Origin: Microplitis mediator
Taxonomy: Eukaryota; Arthropoda; Insecta; Hymenoptera; Braconidae
Assembly (NCBI RefSeq): GCF_029852145.1
Contig: NC_079971.1
Span: forward strand, 12,133,697 to 12,197,696
Length of the DNA stretch: 64,000 nt
Reading direction: 5' to 3'
In this document: positions 23,396 through 35,569 of the stretch, one piece after another
Layout of the letters: the number at the start of each line of letters is the position of its first letter
How positions within the stretch are numbered: the first letter of the stretch is position 1
The notes under the pieces: model-generated
What the model saw: the letters and a program-made list of their open reading frames with translations, nothing else
Told to the model about the DNA's origin: nothing
Databases searched by the model: none
Position numbers and translations under genes: made by a program

Positions 23396-24410
23396 AAAAG
23401 CAATAGAAGCTGTTGACATAACACTGCAAGACTTACCAAACAATGAAAAAAGAATGGGGGGCATAACTTTTCTATTTTCAGGTGATTTTCGTCAGAGTTT
23501 ACCGGTAATTACTAGAGGTACAAGAGCTGATGAAGTGAATGCGTCTCTTAAACGATCTTATCTATGGAACGATATTAAAAAACTATCACTAACTGTAAAC
23601 ATGCGAGTCCATCAAGAAGGGGATCCAAGTGCTCAAAAATTTTCTAATTTATTGCTAGATGTAGGGGATGCAAATATAAACGATGCAAATGGAGCTGTAT
23701 CTCTGTCTGATGAATTATGTTCAATAGTACCATCTATAGAAGATCTGATAGAAAAAGTATATCCAGGTATAAAAGATATTAAAAATAAAGAGGACTCGTG
23801 GTTATCAGAGAGAGCTATTTTATGTCCTAAAAATGAAATGGTAGACCGTATTAATAATACTATAATAGATAAGTTTGAGGCAAATGAGATGGTTTATACA
23901 TCAATTAATACCACGATTAATCCAGATGACGCAACAAACTATACTGTTGACTTCTTACATTCAATAAGTGTACCAAGACTTCCATCACATACAATTAAAT
24001 CAAAAATTGGTGCTCCTATGATTTTATTGAGAAATTTAAATCCGCCCCAACTTTGTAATGGTACAAGATTACAAGTAACAAAATTACAAAAGAATGTTGT
24101 GGAAGCTACTATATTAACTGGATCAGGAAAGGGTGAAAGTGTATTCATTCCTCGCATACCTCTTATACCTAATAATTTTCCATTCGAATTCAAACGCACT
24201 CAATATCCTGTCAATCTTTCTTTTACAATGACGATAATTAAAGCTCAAGGACAAACGATGAGCATTACTGGAATAGATCTTCGAACTCCCTGTTTTTCAC
24301 ACGGACAGCTATATGTATCATTATCAAGAGTAAAATTAAATAAAAATGTATATATTTGTGTCAATGAAGGAAAAACGCGTAATGTAGTCTATACTGAAGT
24401 ACTGAATTAA
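23396..24410 (+). pseudogene. Helitron PIF1-like helicase, C-terminal part
   Basis: After the insertion the frame encodes AIEAVDITLQDL, then GGITFLFSGDFRQSLPVI (helicase motif III region), VNMRV, ERAILCPKNEMVD, LNPPQLCNGTRLQ and the terminal FTMTIIKAQGQT and GQLYVSLSRV motifs (V and VI). It ends in TAA at 24408-24410. No stop occurs in this part, so decay is uneven along the element. The family unwinds DNA 5' to 3' during rolling-circle transposition. Confidence 0.9.
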
Positions 24411-25070
24411 TAAATTAATATTTAAAAAATATAAACTTCGATATAATTTTACTCATAACTAACACAACTCATATAAGCACATATGTATGCATAACTTTTA
24501 TAAATACATATGTATGCATTTATATAAGTATAAATTTATGTATAAAGTGTAATTAAAATATTAAATCATTTGTATTATTTTATTTTCATTGATTATTTTT
24601 TTTTAATGATTTCTTATAATTTATATCATTATTAAAATAGAAATTGTTGAATAAACTTATTAATTTTTAAGTTAAATTAAACTCATAAGTAATTGTAATG
24701 AATATAACTATCTATCTGATATAATTAAAGATAAAAATTGTTGTTATTTCAACATTTTCTAAATTGTTGACTTCAAAATTGAAATGAGAAAGAGGATAAA
24801 TGTCTCAATTTAAGTCGATTCTAAATGTAGCATATGCATCTTTGATTTTGAGAACCTTCATCAACAAAAAAAGTTAACTGTCATTAATATGTAAATTATT
24901 AGCTGCATACTATTTTTTTTATCTATTTACTTGATTCAAACAAACCTTATTTTCTATTTCAGACGGTTGATCGTTGACTATTATTTGATAATTATTATAG
25001 TGACCTTCATTGATAGTAAAAATAAATTTATTTTTCCTATTTATTATTTTTGATCCAACAATAATTGACG
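24411..25070. other. AT-rich stretch after the Helitron frame
   Basis: No gene. The Helitron 3' hairpin and CTRR should be in this direction, but no convincing hairpin plus CTAG/CTAA end was seen. Confidence 0.4.
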
Positions 25071-25074
25071 CATA

Positions 25075-25356
25075 TCTGGTGTAGGAGTGCCAGGAATCAA
25101 TTTATAAATATTGAGGTTTAGGTGACACAAATCCAAATAATATAACTGGTTCACTGAATAATTATAGTATAAACTTTATTTCTAATAAACTCTCTGAATA
25201 CATCTAACTTGATCTGATGATCCGTACGCTAAGTATGCTCGAAGCCGTCTGAGGCTACAGCCTCGCACCACCATCGTGCTCGCGGCTAGGCCCCAGCGCT
25301 CGCAGCGCTACACTTATATTTAAATACGAGCGTATCGACAAAGCTCATTCTTGACA
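25075..25356 (-). repeat. 3' LTR of the Copia element (approximate end)
   Basis: On the minus strand a purine tract AAGGGAGGGAG (25357-25367) is followed at once by TGTCAAGAATGAGC, the expected polypurine tract and LTR start. The sequence then carries GTATTTAAATATAAG (possible TATA), a GC-rich patch and AATAAAG (poly-A signal). The far end is not certain: CCTGGCA or CTCCTACA near 25085-25096 are candidates. Confidence 0.6.
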
Positions 25357-25656
25357 CTCCCTCCCTTTGTAGAATACCTCAATTAATGTTCTTAATATTT
25401 TAGCTACTCAATGATACGTAGATAATGAAAATGGATAATAATTAAAGTATGATAATAATAATCGAAAATAATTAAGTAATTGTACTGAAGGTTTTTTCAA
25501 CTTCCCGCTAAGAAAATCGACGATTTCGGAAAAATTGGGAAGTAATTGTTTTCACCCCGATTTGCGAAAATCGAAATTTCATCAGATGTCGACGTTCTGA
25601 GGTCCTAGGAAACTATTCTGACTATTTTTAGAATAATGTCCGAGTGTCTGTATGTA

Positions 25657-25724
<68 letters not shown>

Positions 25725-26596
25725 CGTGTGTGTGTGTGTGTGTGTGCGTGTGTGTGTGCGCGCGCGCGTGTGTGTGTGCGTGTGTGTGTGCGCGCGTGTG
25801 TGTGCGTGTGTGTGTGTGTGCGCGTGTGTGTGTGTGTGTGTATTTGTGTGACCGGTCTATAACTTTTTAACTAATGAACCGATTTGGATGGTTAAGGCGG
25901 CAATCAAAAGAACATGTTGGCCATCAACTTTTCTGGAAATTTCAGATCATTTGATCAAGTAGACTCGAAAATATTGGCAAATTACGGAAAAAAAACTTTT
26001 TTCGTTTTTAGTTTTTTATTGATTTCTCAGAAACGACTCATACGATCAACTCCAAAATCTAATCAGCTCTAGAACTTGATGAAACGCGTCGATCGCCGCC
26101 TTAGCCATCTCAATCGGAAAATTCGTTCGAGAGTTATCGCGGGCGAAAGAAATGGTAAAAAACGGTTTTTTTGCGAATATCTTTGAAACAGCTAAACTCA
26201 ACAATTCCGAAATTTGATCAGTTTTAGAATTCGTTGAAACGCGTCGATTGCCACCTCAGCTATCAAAATCGGTCAATTCGTTCCTGAGATATCGTGGGAG
26301 AAAGAAATGCTAAAATCGGTTTTTTTCGAAAACAATGGAATACAAACGTATTTTCGAGCTCGAAGAGCTCGAAAATGTATCCACAACATTGTTTTTGAGC
26401 TCAAGGAGCTCGAAAACAGCGGGGAGTTTTGGGGCTGGCCCGCAGGGTCAACCGATAGACAGATTTTTTTGATTTGTTTCAGCCCTTCCTTCTAGCGCTG
26501 TCTAATATAGAATTTATTGACCTGTGAACAAACAATAAACTGATTAAAATATTGTGTAAAACGTAGTCAGTATATTCAAATATTTTCGTCGAGGGT
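25357..26596. repeat. Interspersed repeat with internal (GT)n, copy 2, within the Copia 3' region
   Basis: About 25495-26175 is the reverse-complement match of 832-1325, with a CA/GT tract in the same place, here expanded to about 190 bp (25660-25850, GT with GC interruptions). To its right, ATCGGTTTTTTT-type units with GAAACGCGTCGAT recur near 26080 and 26235. It lies between the Copia pol stop and the Copia LTR, so it probably inserted into the Copia 3' end. It has no coding meaning. Confidence 0.75.
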
Positions 26597-28887
26597 TTAT
26601 TTTAGTAAAGCATTAGTAATTGTATCTCTTAGATAATTATGACTGCTCTGAGGTAAGGGCTTAGTCATTATGTCGGCCAAATTTTCGTCAGTGTGTACCT
26701 AGATGACTTTCACTTTCTTTTCTTCTACACATTGTTTCACAAAATCTCCATGAGTGATTGCCATACTCTTTCTGCTTCCAGTTTTATCTCTAAATGCTAG
26801 ATCAATTTTTATTTCTTCTACACTCTGATTAAATGTTTTAAGTTTATGGCATCCATCTTTTTCTGTACAGTCTTTGGCGGATTTTTTATCACACTACACT
26901 GGAATTGGGTAGAAAGTTCGTCTAATTATATATCTGATAGATTCATCTAACGATATCAACTCTTGACATGCGTCACTCATAGCTAGGTACTCTGCTGGGC
27001 AAGTGGATGTCGTGACCGTAGACTGTTTATGACTTCTCCAAGCTATTGTATCTCCAAACAACTTAATTATGTATCCTCCTGTTGTTTTTGAACCTTCACA
27101 ATCTCTGAAGCTTGAGTCTGAAAAAGCTTCCAAATTTTCAGAGTTGGATAGAAACTTGATTCCTATTTCAGTTGTACCTTTCAGGTACCTCAAAACTCTT
27201 TTTACTTCTGTCCAGTCATCTTCAGTCGGGTCTATCTGCTTTCTAGCTAAACAGTTGACAGCGTGAGCTATATCTGGACGAGTCGCATTTGCCAGATACA
27301 TTAAACTGCCTATCGCTTCTCTATATGGTACTCTTTTAACTTCTTTTGGTTTATCTGAACTCTCTGAATTGCACTTCGACTTTTTGTTTCTATGATCTAC
27401 TTGACGGGTTACCATTGGTGTACTCTGTGGCTTTGACTCATGCATATTAAATCTTTCTAACACTCTTTCTGTGTATGATGCTTGGTGTATAGTGATCTTT
27501 TTCTCTTCTCGATCTCTCTGTATTGTCATGCCTACAAATTGTTTGGGTTCACCTAAATCTTTCATCTGGAATGCACATCCCAGATGTGCTTTTATTTGAT
27601 TGAGTTTTTCTGGATCATGACTAGCTATTAACATATCGTCTACGTACAATACTACTATAGCTAATTTTTTTTCCAGCCTCCAAGTGAATAGGCAAGGCTC
27701 ATGAAGATCATTCTCTAGGCCAAGTTCCTTTGCCTCGTCTAAAAACTTTTTATTCCATCGCTTAGAGCTTATTCTTAGACCATATATAGACTTCTTTAGT
27801 TTACAGACTTTCTCATGTCGAATATTTTCTGGTACCTCTAAACCCTTTGGTATTTCCATGTATACTTCTTCTTCTTCCAGTTCCCCATTTAAAAACGCTG
27901 TTTTAACGTCCATTTGACATGCTTCTAGATCTTCTTTGTTAAATATGGATAAGACAGCTCGAATCAAAGACAACCTTGAAACCGGAGCATAAGTTTTTTG
28001 AGCTCATACACATTATTGTCTTTAAATTTTCTTGAGACTAGTCAAGCCGTGTATTTAATTGACCCATTACACTCATATTTCTTTTTAAACACCCTCTTTG
28101 AGTCAATTATATTAGGCTTCTTACCACGGCTGTCTGCTTCAGGTCGATCTACTAGGACCCAGACCTTATTTTCTTCCATGGAACCTAACTCTTCTTTAAT
28201 AGCATGTTTCCATAACTCTTTATCTTCTGAGCTCATTGCTTCTTCAAAAACAATTGGATCTTTTTGAGTTGAGGCTAATGATATGTGCCCCAGTCCATCC
28301 TCATTTATCTCTTTGTCCTCCGAAATTCTAGTGTAACGAGCAAAGCTCATGTCTTCGATTTTCTTGGCTTCGCTTTTCGTAACTCGACCATCAATATTGT
28401 TTGTTGGTGACTCCGAATTTTCCTTTTTGTTTTGTTGCTCTGAATCTGTATTATTGACATCTGAGTTTAATTTCTTGGGCCTTCCTCTTTTTTTAGGATC
28501 GGTTGTTTTTACCTCTGAATTTTCTACTTCCATCGTTTCATCACTCACAGTGAATTCAGCAATCTTGTCTGATTCACTCTCTCCTCTTAAGTCTTTCTTC
28601 AAATTTTTCAAGTATACATCTTTATACACTAATCTCTTAATGAACCTTATGTGTCTCGATTCTAAAAACGTTCTTGTACTCGGGTGCCATAAAATGTAAC
28701 CTGTGGGTGTATGTTCTACTAATGTAATTTTGATTGATACATTGCTAAACTTTGTCTCTACGAAAGGTAATTTAACATATGCTACACACCCAAATCTTTT
28801 CATCTTCGCTAAGTGACAGTTTATGTTAGGTGAAAATTTTACTATTGGAACTTCATAATCAGATGAAGGATCCATACTTTTATGCAT
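26597..28887 (-). pseudogene. Copia retrotransposon pol relic (integrase end, RT, RNase H)
   Basis: Read from high to low coordinate: an integrase C-terminal part (RFGCVAYVKLPF; a basic acidic linker with KKRGRPKK), the Copia linker (IKEELGSMEENKVWVLV), reverse transcriptase with the Copia catalytic motif LYVDDMLIAS at about 27630-27660, and RNase H (ending in the TDENLADIMTKPLP segment near 26650). Breaks: a frame change between 28041 and 27974, in-frame stops near 26893 and 26700. Gag, protease and the integrase core are missing, the sequence being cut at 28887 by a MITE. The protein would have copied the element's RNA into DNA. Confidence 0.9.
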
Positions 28888-28888
28888 A

Positions 28889-29718
28889 AGTCACGGAAAT
28901 GTAAAACAAATATAATTATTTATTAGGACGTAACGACAATTTGACTCTGACTGCCAATCTCTAAAGATGGTTTACTAACTTAATATTTATTGTAATTTTT
29001 TTATTTCTATTAATACAGGAAATTTAAATATCTCAAGTTTTTTTTTTTATTATGGTCTCTAATTTAAATACAAACATAAGTATACATATTAGTCTATTAC
29101 TTTTGAATCAATGACGACAGTAAGAATCACTTCCAAATTAGTTAATAATCAGCATTGCTAAGTTCAGAACGAACAAAGTTGGTTCTATAATTTTTTTTAC
29201 ATAATAAACGTATCGAAATTATGGAACTGAAGTTATTTTTACTAGGCATCTTAATGCTTATTAACAAATATTTGGTGACTGATTCTCACTATTATTATCG
29301 GTTGAAATGTAACATATTAATATTTTCACACAAGTATGTATTTAGATCATAGGGCATGGTGAAAACAGAAAATTTTAGCAACAGAATATATAATAAACGT
29401 ATGGAAATCATGGAACCAGAACTGTTCGTACTGTATTTTTTAATGACGATGTACAAATAATTTGTAAGTGATTCTTACTACCATCACTGACTGAAAAGTA
29501 ATTGATAATTATTATTCCCTATGTGTGTACTTAAACTATAGATTATATTGAAAAAATAAAAAGTTGACACTAGTATTTTTCAACTTTCTATATTGTAGTA
29601 AATAGCAAATTCACAACAATTATTAAGTTTGTATAACTATGTTTAGGTTTCGGCGGTCAAAATTTAATAGTCTTCAGTTTCTCATAAATACTACTAAATG
29701 TTATACATTTCCGTGACT
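28889..29718. mobile_element. MITE with AGTCACGG ends and TA duplication
   Basis: The left end AGTCACGGAAATGTA (from 28889) is mirrored at the right by TACATTTCCGTGACT (to 29718). Both sides are flanked by TA (28887-28888 and 29719-29720), as for Tc1/mariner-type insertions. The 830-bp interior is AT-rich with two diverged internal copies of a roughly 230-bp segment (ATAATAAACGTAT.GAAAT.ATGGAAC near 29200 and 29390). It separates the Copia relic from what lies to its right. Confidence 0.8.
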
Positions 29719-29730
29719 TACGGATAAAGG

Positions 29731-29732
<2 letters not shown>

Positions 29733-29801
<69 letters not shown>
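29733..29801. repeat. (TA)n microsatellite
   Basis: About 69 bp of uninterrupted TA repeats directly after the MITE. Confidence 0.95.
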
Positions 29802-29805
<4 letters not shown>

Positions 29806-31290
29806 ATAAAGCGCCTTGTCACCACGATAGCGCCCGCAATTCTTAACGGATCTCAATGAACTTTTATACACTTATTTATTGGACCATTTCCTTGATCAAA
29901 TTCCAAGATGAGCTCAATCGGTCGATTAGTTTGGAAGTTGTGGGTATTTGAAATTTTTTTTAATTGTCATGAAAATAAAATTTCTGGATTTGTCCGTGAA
30001 TAACTTTTGAACTGAAAATGATAAATTAATTCTGTAAAAAGTATCTTAAAATTTGGACGATTAGTTGTAATTTTCACTGTAATATTTGATTTTTTTTAAA
30101 CATCTTTTCCGACAATTTGATGATATCGAAAATTTCACAAAAAATAAAAAAAGCTTATTTTTGCAGCTTATATAGTCTTCTAATAACTTCTAAATGATAA
30201 GGCATAACTCATTTCATCAAAATTCATGTTTAAGCTTACAAAATAGGTATTAATTACACTATTGTAGCTTTATTGTATTTACATAAGAAGTCTACCTTTT
30301 CATTCCGGATGGCTGGACGACTCTTTTTTTTTGTTTGAAATCAATTATATTGATAGGATTATGAAAATTTAAGTCTAAAAATTATTTTTTCATTATAATT
30401 CAATTAATTGCAATTGTTAAACTAAAAGAGTTTAATTACAATTGAGAAATATTTTTCTACATTTACTTATACCTATGTTATGTCCACCCTACATTTTTTT
30501 CAAATTATTATTATTATTATTAATTGCCAAATTCAAACATAAACTAGAACTGCCGACACCTCGTTCTCAAAATTGCGGAAACGTAGCGCAAGCACAGACC
30601 TTCTTTTGCCTCTACGCGTTGACCAAGATATTGCAAATAATGACGGACCAATGAACAATCGACAAAAGAAATCAAACGTAATTTTTTATCGATGATATTA
30701 ATAAATTACTCACCATCAAAAATTTAATTAAAAATATAAAAACGCTCGAGCATTGTAGTTCGAAATCTTAGTTGTTGAAAAGAACCAGTAATTTTGTATC
30801 CTTTGACCCGCGTGAATCGGTTGTCGTCAGGTCCGTATACCGTTTGAATATCTCCGTCTTAGAACGCGAGGCAAAGGGTAGGTTGTGTTTCGATAAGAAT
30901 ACTAGTCAAGTAATTGGTACCTCCGGGTCATTTTACGCTGAAGTTTTATCTATCTATCGAATCTACAATTTCTAGAGTTAGTAAATTTCATTATTTAAGA
31001 TAATACTTTACAGTAAGTGTTAGGCCGATCTATTTTTCCCGTTATGTTGTGAATACCCGATAAAAAACGTTTGGATCCAACCAAATTTGTTTGGATCTCG
31101 TTATAACTGTTGTTATGTCAGGAATGTACATAAATGATGTTTTTGTGGGTATTTGGCCCAAACCGAAGCATATAGACCGGGAACCCCAGAGATTTTTTAT
31201 TAAGGAGGATAGGTTTATTTTGAAATTAATAAAATGATATTTAAATTTTAATTCCTAACTATACTGTTAACTCAATTACGAAATGTTGAG
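29802..31290. other. No gene; dispersed repeat then anonymous DNA
   Basis: 29802-30320 is a dispersed repeat; its CAATCGGTCGATTAGTTTGGAAG core is the inverse of the one at about 9570-9600. The rest is anonymous, with no supported gene. Confidence 0.5.
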
Positions 31291-34128
31291 TTTTGGAGAT
31301 TATGTTTCTAATAACAATGTGTAACGGGGTGACCTGGTGTTCGACTGCCAGGTCAGCAAAATTAAATTTCGCGCCTTTTAATCTGCGCACCCGCCCTTGC
31401 GTCGAATTTGGCGCGACGGTAGGGGTAAACTGGACACCTCGTCGCCCGACGTCACAACCAAAAATTAATTCACACCAACTTGCTGAACTGAGCGGTCGCT
31501 CAAGATTTCTTTTGTGCTGTTTTTCCAACGTGATAACAAAGTCTATTATTCAGGCAGACGCCATAAATCATAAGTGCAGTTTTTTCTTTTCCTAAGAGTC
31601 GTTACGTATACGTTCACCTCGAATTTCACCTAAAGGAAGATCCTGACGATTTACATTTTAAGATGACTACTACAGCCAAGCACCTGGGACAGGTCGATGT
31701 AAGTTCTTCGGAATAAAGGTTTTTGGGAAACTATTAATATTATATATTTGTTAAACACGTGGAGGAGATTCCCTCATTAATTTTATCGTCTTTTTCTAAA
31801 TTCTTTTTATTAAATTTATTCAAGTTATTTCTATCTCTGTGGGGGGCTGGCAATAGCCTATCGAACAAAGTACTTGCTTACCAAAGCGTAGGACCAGGTT
31901 CGATCTCGGCATGCACCAATGAATTTTATTTTCACAATACTATTTATGTGCATTATATTGTCAGCTCCCTGGTGGTGGAATACCGAAAATTTTTCGACCG
32001 AATTGAAGTGGCGCCGATTTCATTACAAAATGATAGCGGAACACAAAAACTCGATCGAATCTGCAGGGCTCTGCTGCTTCTATGACTAGGTTAGCGGGTG
32101 GGGCTTCTTATCAAAGAAGAACACCTGTATTGGCCGAGCGTAGGTGGCGGCAGAGGCCCATAAACATTCGCAGAACCTCTAGCTTTGGTGTAAGCCAACG
32201 TGTCAAAGCAGTGATAGAGGGAGTCCTCCACCACCAACGTTGCCCTTGGATAACAGGCATCCTCCATTGTATAAGTGCCTTATCCTACACAGTGGGCTCT
32301 GAAGGATGGACCCTAATAACACCCACATTAACTTCTTAGGAGACATAATTTCGGATGACAAGACCCCCCGATGACAAGGACACGACGTATGATGGCCACG
32401 GTAGCTGAAGGCTAGGACTCATAGTGACGGGAGAACGACGGTGGGCTTAGCTAACGCCAGGTCCCGGTTCTTCTTGAACTAGTGGGGACTGCTGACAGCG
32501 GCTGTGTCCCGCGACGTGTTTCATTGGACTCGGGGCGGGGAATCACCGAAATAAAAACTATGTCTCCTCCACCTATAAACTCACAAACAATGGTATCTAC
32601 AGTAGTCAAATTATAAATAGTTGTTGGAAGAACAGTGGGCTTAGCAAGTTCGTTGTTAGGTGGACTGGCAATAAAGCAAGGCCTAATGACAATGATCACC
32701 AGGACCGCGATCCTTTCCGATAACTATAAAATTGTCCTCACTGGACCCGGGTACAATGGGTAACATAAGCTGAGTGCCCGGTTAAACCAACTAAATCCTA
32801 AATTCTAATCTATCTCTGTGCATGTGGGAAATTTGTCATCGGTTAATTTTAATTGTCAGAACTTTTCCTCGACATTATTAATCTTTTTTACGAATTTAAA
32901 TTTGATAGAAGTTCGTTAATTATTGTCATAATTAAATTTATTGGGAGAACTTATATTAATAAAGTTGGGACTTGTATCCCGGTAAAACGGAAGCGGCGCA
33001 TGCGCAGTAAAACTATATTGCAAAACTTCTAATTATTAATTATTGATTACAAATAAATTTAACATTAAGTGTTATATATTTAGCAAATAATTATTTATTT
33101 ATAATAAAAGAGCCAGAATTAAATTTAGAATCATTGTTACATTATTTTATCAACCTTTCCCCTATTCCAAATCGAGCTGCGTACTTGGCTGCGTCAGACA
33201 TTTCAGAACCCAAAAACTTCAAATACCCAAGTTACTACCGGAGGATTGTCCGAACTTCCTAGTACGGGGAGGCCAGGGCAAACCCTTACAAATGTTAGAA
33301 TTACCTCCTGATTTAAATAAATTTTGATTATAATCCAAAATCAGGTGGCTAGTCAGCCGACTCGGATTTACAACAAAAATTATGAAACTAAATTATTAGG
33401 TGGCTAGTTAGCCAACTCTAATTTACAATAAAACTGTTACAATAAAATTCGTTTTAGTAACTAGAGAGAACTATCGAATTTTGAATACAATACAACTTTT
33501 TACGATATTTCCGTGTGTTGGAAATGTTTTTGTAATTTAGCATAAAATAAACTTAAATATTGCAGTACCTGGATTCGCAGCAGCTTGTGGTAATTTGTTG
33601 ATACACTGACTCTACTATATTATTCGCGTTATTACAATTCTATTAACTTTTAAATTTGTTTATAAACAACGACAAAATGAGGAAGTAAATCTGGACACTT
33701 GGATAATAATTAATAACTTAAGTGTGAAAACACTTGTATAGACTAGTACGGAACTAGTGTAAAATAACTTATGTGAAGACACTGTGACTTGAACTTCACT
33801 GCCTCATTGGAACTCTTTTCCGGGACTAACTATTTTTTTGTTTAATGACCTTTTTTATGTTTTCCTATCGTCTATTCTATTTCGTCTATTGTTTGGGGAA
33901 ACACTGTATCCGATCGGAACACAGTTCCTATGGGACCTTTCCCTTTCTGAATGTTTTTTACCTTAGGAAAGCGGTAAGGGCACACTCCGATGTGGGCCTA
34001 TGTGCGTACGCAACCACACTACACCCACATGTACAATGTTTTACTTATAACAATAGTTTAAATTTATTTATAATATTGTAAAATTACTAATTTTTAATGT
34101 ATGGTTATAATATTTACTATTTAATGAC
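31291..34128. other. Anonymous region, partly GC-richer; possible host sequence
   Basis: 31300-31560 and 31830-32760 are clearly richer in GC than their surroundings. Several short frames exist on both strands, but none shows a domain or a repeated residue pattern. At 31663-31698 an ATG in a good context (AAGATGAC) opens 12 codons and runs into a perfect donor GATGTAAGT, so a first coding exon is possible; no second exon could be matched. A short duplicated phrase (AGGTGGCTAGTCAGCCGACTC and a variant) lies at 33345 and 33400. Confidence 0.35.
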
Positions 34129-34400
34129 AGTAGTTAAACTGGGGGGCTTCACCCCCCTCCCGATAAAACAGATTTCTGCAGATTTTCAGAGGCTGATCTC
34201 CTTCTGAATAAGTTGTAAATAATTTTAAGAAGTTTTCAATATTTTTTAAAAGTTTAAAAAGTTTAAAATATTTTTTAAAAATTAAAAATTTTTTTTAAAG
34301 TTTAAAATATTTTTTAATAGTTTTAAATAGTTTGTCAATCGTTCAACTCTTTCAATTTAACCCGTTCACAACTATAATTTAGGTAAAGGTGGGGGTGAGT

Positions 34401-34543
34401 AGTAGTTAAGGTGGGGTGGTTAGTAGTTAAGGTGGGAGGGTAATATAAAAAGCTGACATTTTGTTCAACCTTCAATCAGTTATAGTTTCAATTTTCACGT
34501 GAAACTTAGATACAAATTCAGTTAGTCTTCCTCATAGGTAAGT
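34401..34543 (+). promoter_or_regulatory. Core promoter and first donor site at the left of copy 1
   Basis: Two copies of AGTAGTTAAGGTGGG (34401 and 34422) precede TATAAAA (34445-34451), a TCAGT initiator (34476-34480, A 33 bp after the TATA start) and a good splice donor TAGGTAAGT (GT at 34538). The spacing is that of a metazoan RNA polymerase II promoter. It points at the broken gene starting at 34712, though no clear acceptor was seen before that ATG. Confidence 0.5.
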
Positions 34544-34711
34544 AATTTATATTTTTCCTCACAAGTCTTACATACTTCGGCCAATAGAATCATTCAATCC
34601 CTGTTTAAATTTCTTTAAAAACTTTTAAATAGTTTCTAAATTGTTCAAACCCTTTTAAGTTAACTCTTTATGCCACATGACATTTAAATTAATTAATTGC
34701 GAATTGTGGAA

Positions 34712-35521
34712 ATGGAGTTTATAATCGATTTTGTGGGTTTCGAAATCCCCGACGGATCATTTGTATTCAAAGAAGTCTACATTACTCATATTACGCTTTC
34801 TGAAAAAATGTATGAATCTCGTTTTTATTCTATTTATGAGTCACCGATGGAGCACAGTAATACTACTATATGACATGAAAACGTGGATCAAAGAGGACGT
34901 GGTCATGGAATTTTATGGGATACTGGTGAAGACTGATACGATACATTGTCAAGCAATGTTTACACTTTTACAAAAAAAGCTTCATATTTTTATGTGCAAG
35001 GAACACAAAAGAAAATCCTTCTTGAAAAACTAATTATCTATGCGGTACCAGTAATTGATTTGGAGAAAATGCGATTTTTCAATGAGGATTTAGATGAATA
35101 TTCAAGACCAATATGTCCAAATAGAATAGATCATTTGAGAAGTAAAGGTGTTTGTTCATGTGCATTTGAAAACGCTAAACAAATCAAACAATGGTTTATC
35201 GCGCACTGGGTAGAAGGCTCATCATATGACAAGTCTGTACAACTTTTCAATCAATTGAGTGATTTAAGTAAAATACAAGATTGTGATATTGCTTGTCTCG
35301 ATGAAACATTCATTATGCTATTCGCGCGAGCTGAAATCAGTCAAGCTTGGGATAAGTTACCAGTGCACCTAAAAAATAATCAAAAAATCATGGACTATCA
35401 AGTGTGTCATGAACACGATGGTGTAGGTGACATTTATCCATACAAAAAAAACTGTTACGCATGTAATGAACGGAAAATAAATTATTGTACATGTAGTTCT
35501 AACGTCTTTTTAAGAAAATAA
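34712..35521 (+). pseudogene. Polinton-associated protein of unknown function, two in-frame stops
   Basis: From ATG 34712 one frame runs to 35521 but is broken by TGA at 34871-34873 and 34934-34936. The start (EFIIDFVGFEIPDGSFVFKE) and the later YVQG..KK..L..L and VPVIDLEKM segments follow the same plan as the intact 160-residue protein at 53790-54272 (DVQGFKGSDNQFIVKELA; YVKGGEKTLWVQDL; VVIDLEDFKCPAL). The C-terminal third (about 35200-35500) is extra and ends in a His/Cys-rich block (CHEHDGVGD..CYACNERK). The shared plan suggests an RNase H-like or exonuclease fold, but this is only a guess. Confidence 0.6.
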
Positions 35522-35569
35522 TGTATATCCTTAAAAATTCGTTGTGCTATAAATTAATAACTTTTACAG

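Larger units (their letters stand above)
12168..24410 (+). mobile_element. Decayed autonomous Helitron with four nested insertions
   Basis: A single Rep-helicase reading path runs 12168-24410 once four insertions are set aside: 14689-16454, 16510-17667, 18208-20612 and 21406-23395. Coding pieces are 12168-14688, 16455-16509, 17668-18207, 20613-21405 and 23396-24410. Each piece resumes at the residue expected for the Helitron family. In-frame stops at 12405, 12462, 12648, 12927, 14058, 14271 and 20779 and a frame change near 21040 show the copy is dead. The 3' hairpin and CTRR end of the autonomous element itself were not found. Confidence 0.9.

Noticed and set aside
25636..25870. Three overlapping frames of alternating C-V and R residues
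   Set aside because: They are direct readings of the GT/GC microsatellite.
31259..32699. Frames of 80-108 residues in the GC-richer anonymous region
   Set aside because: They overlap on both strands, have no recognisable motif and no splice context; higher GC alone lengthens chance frames.
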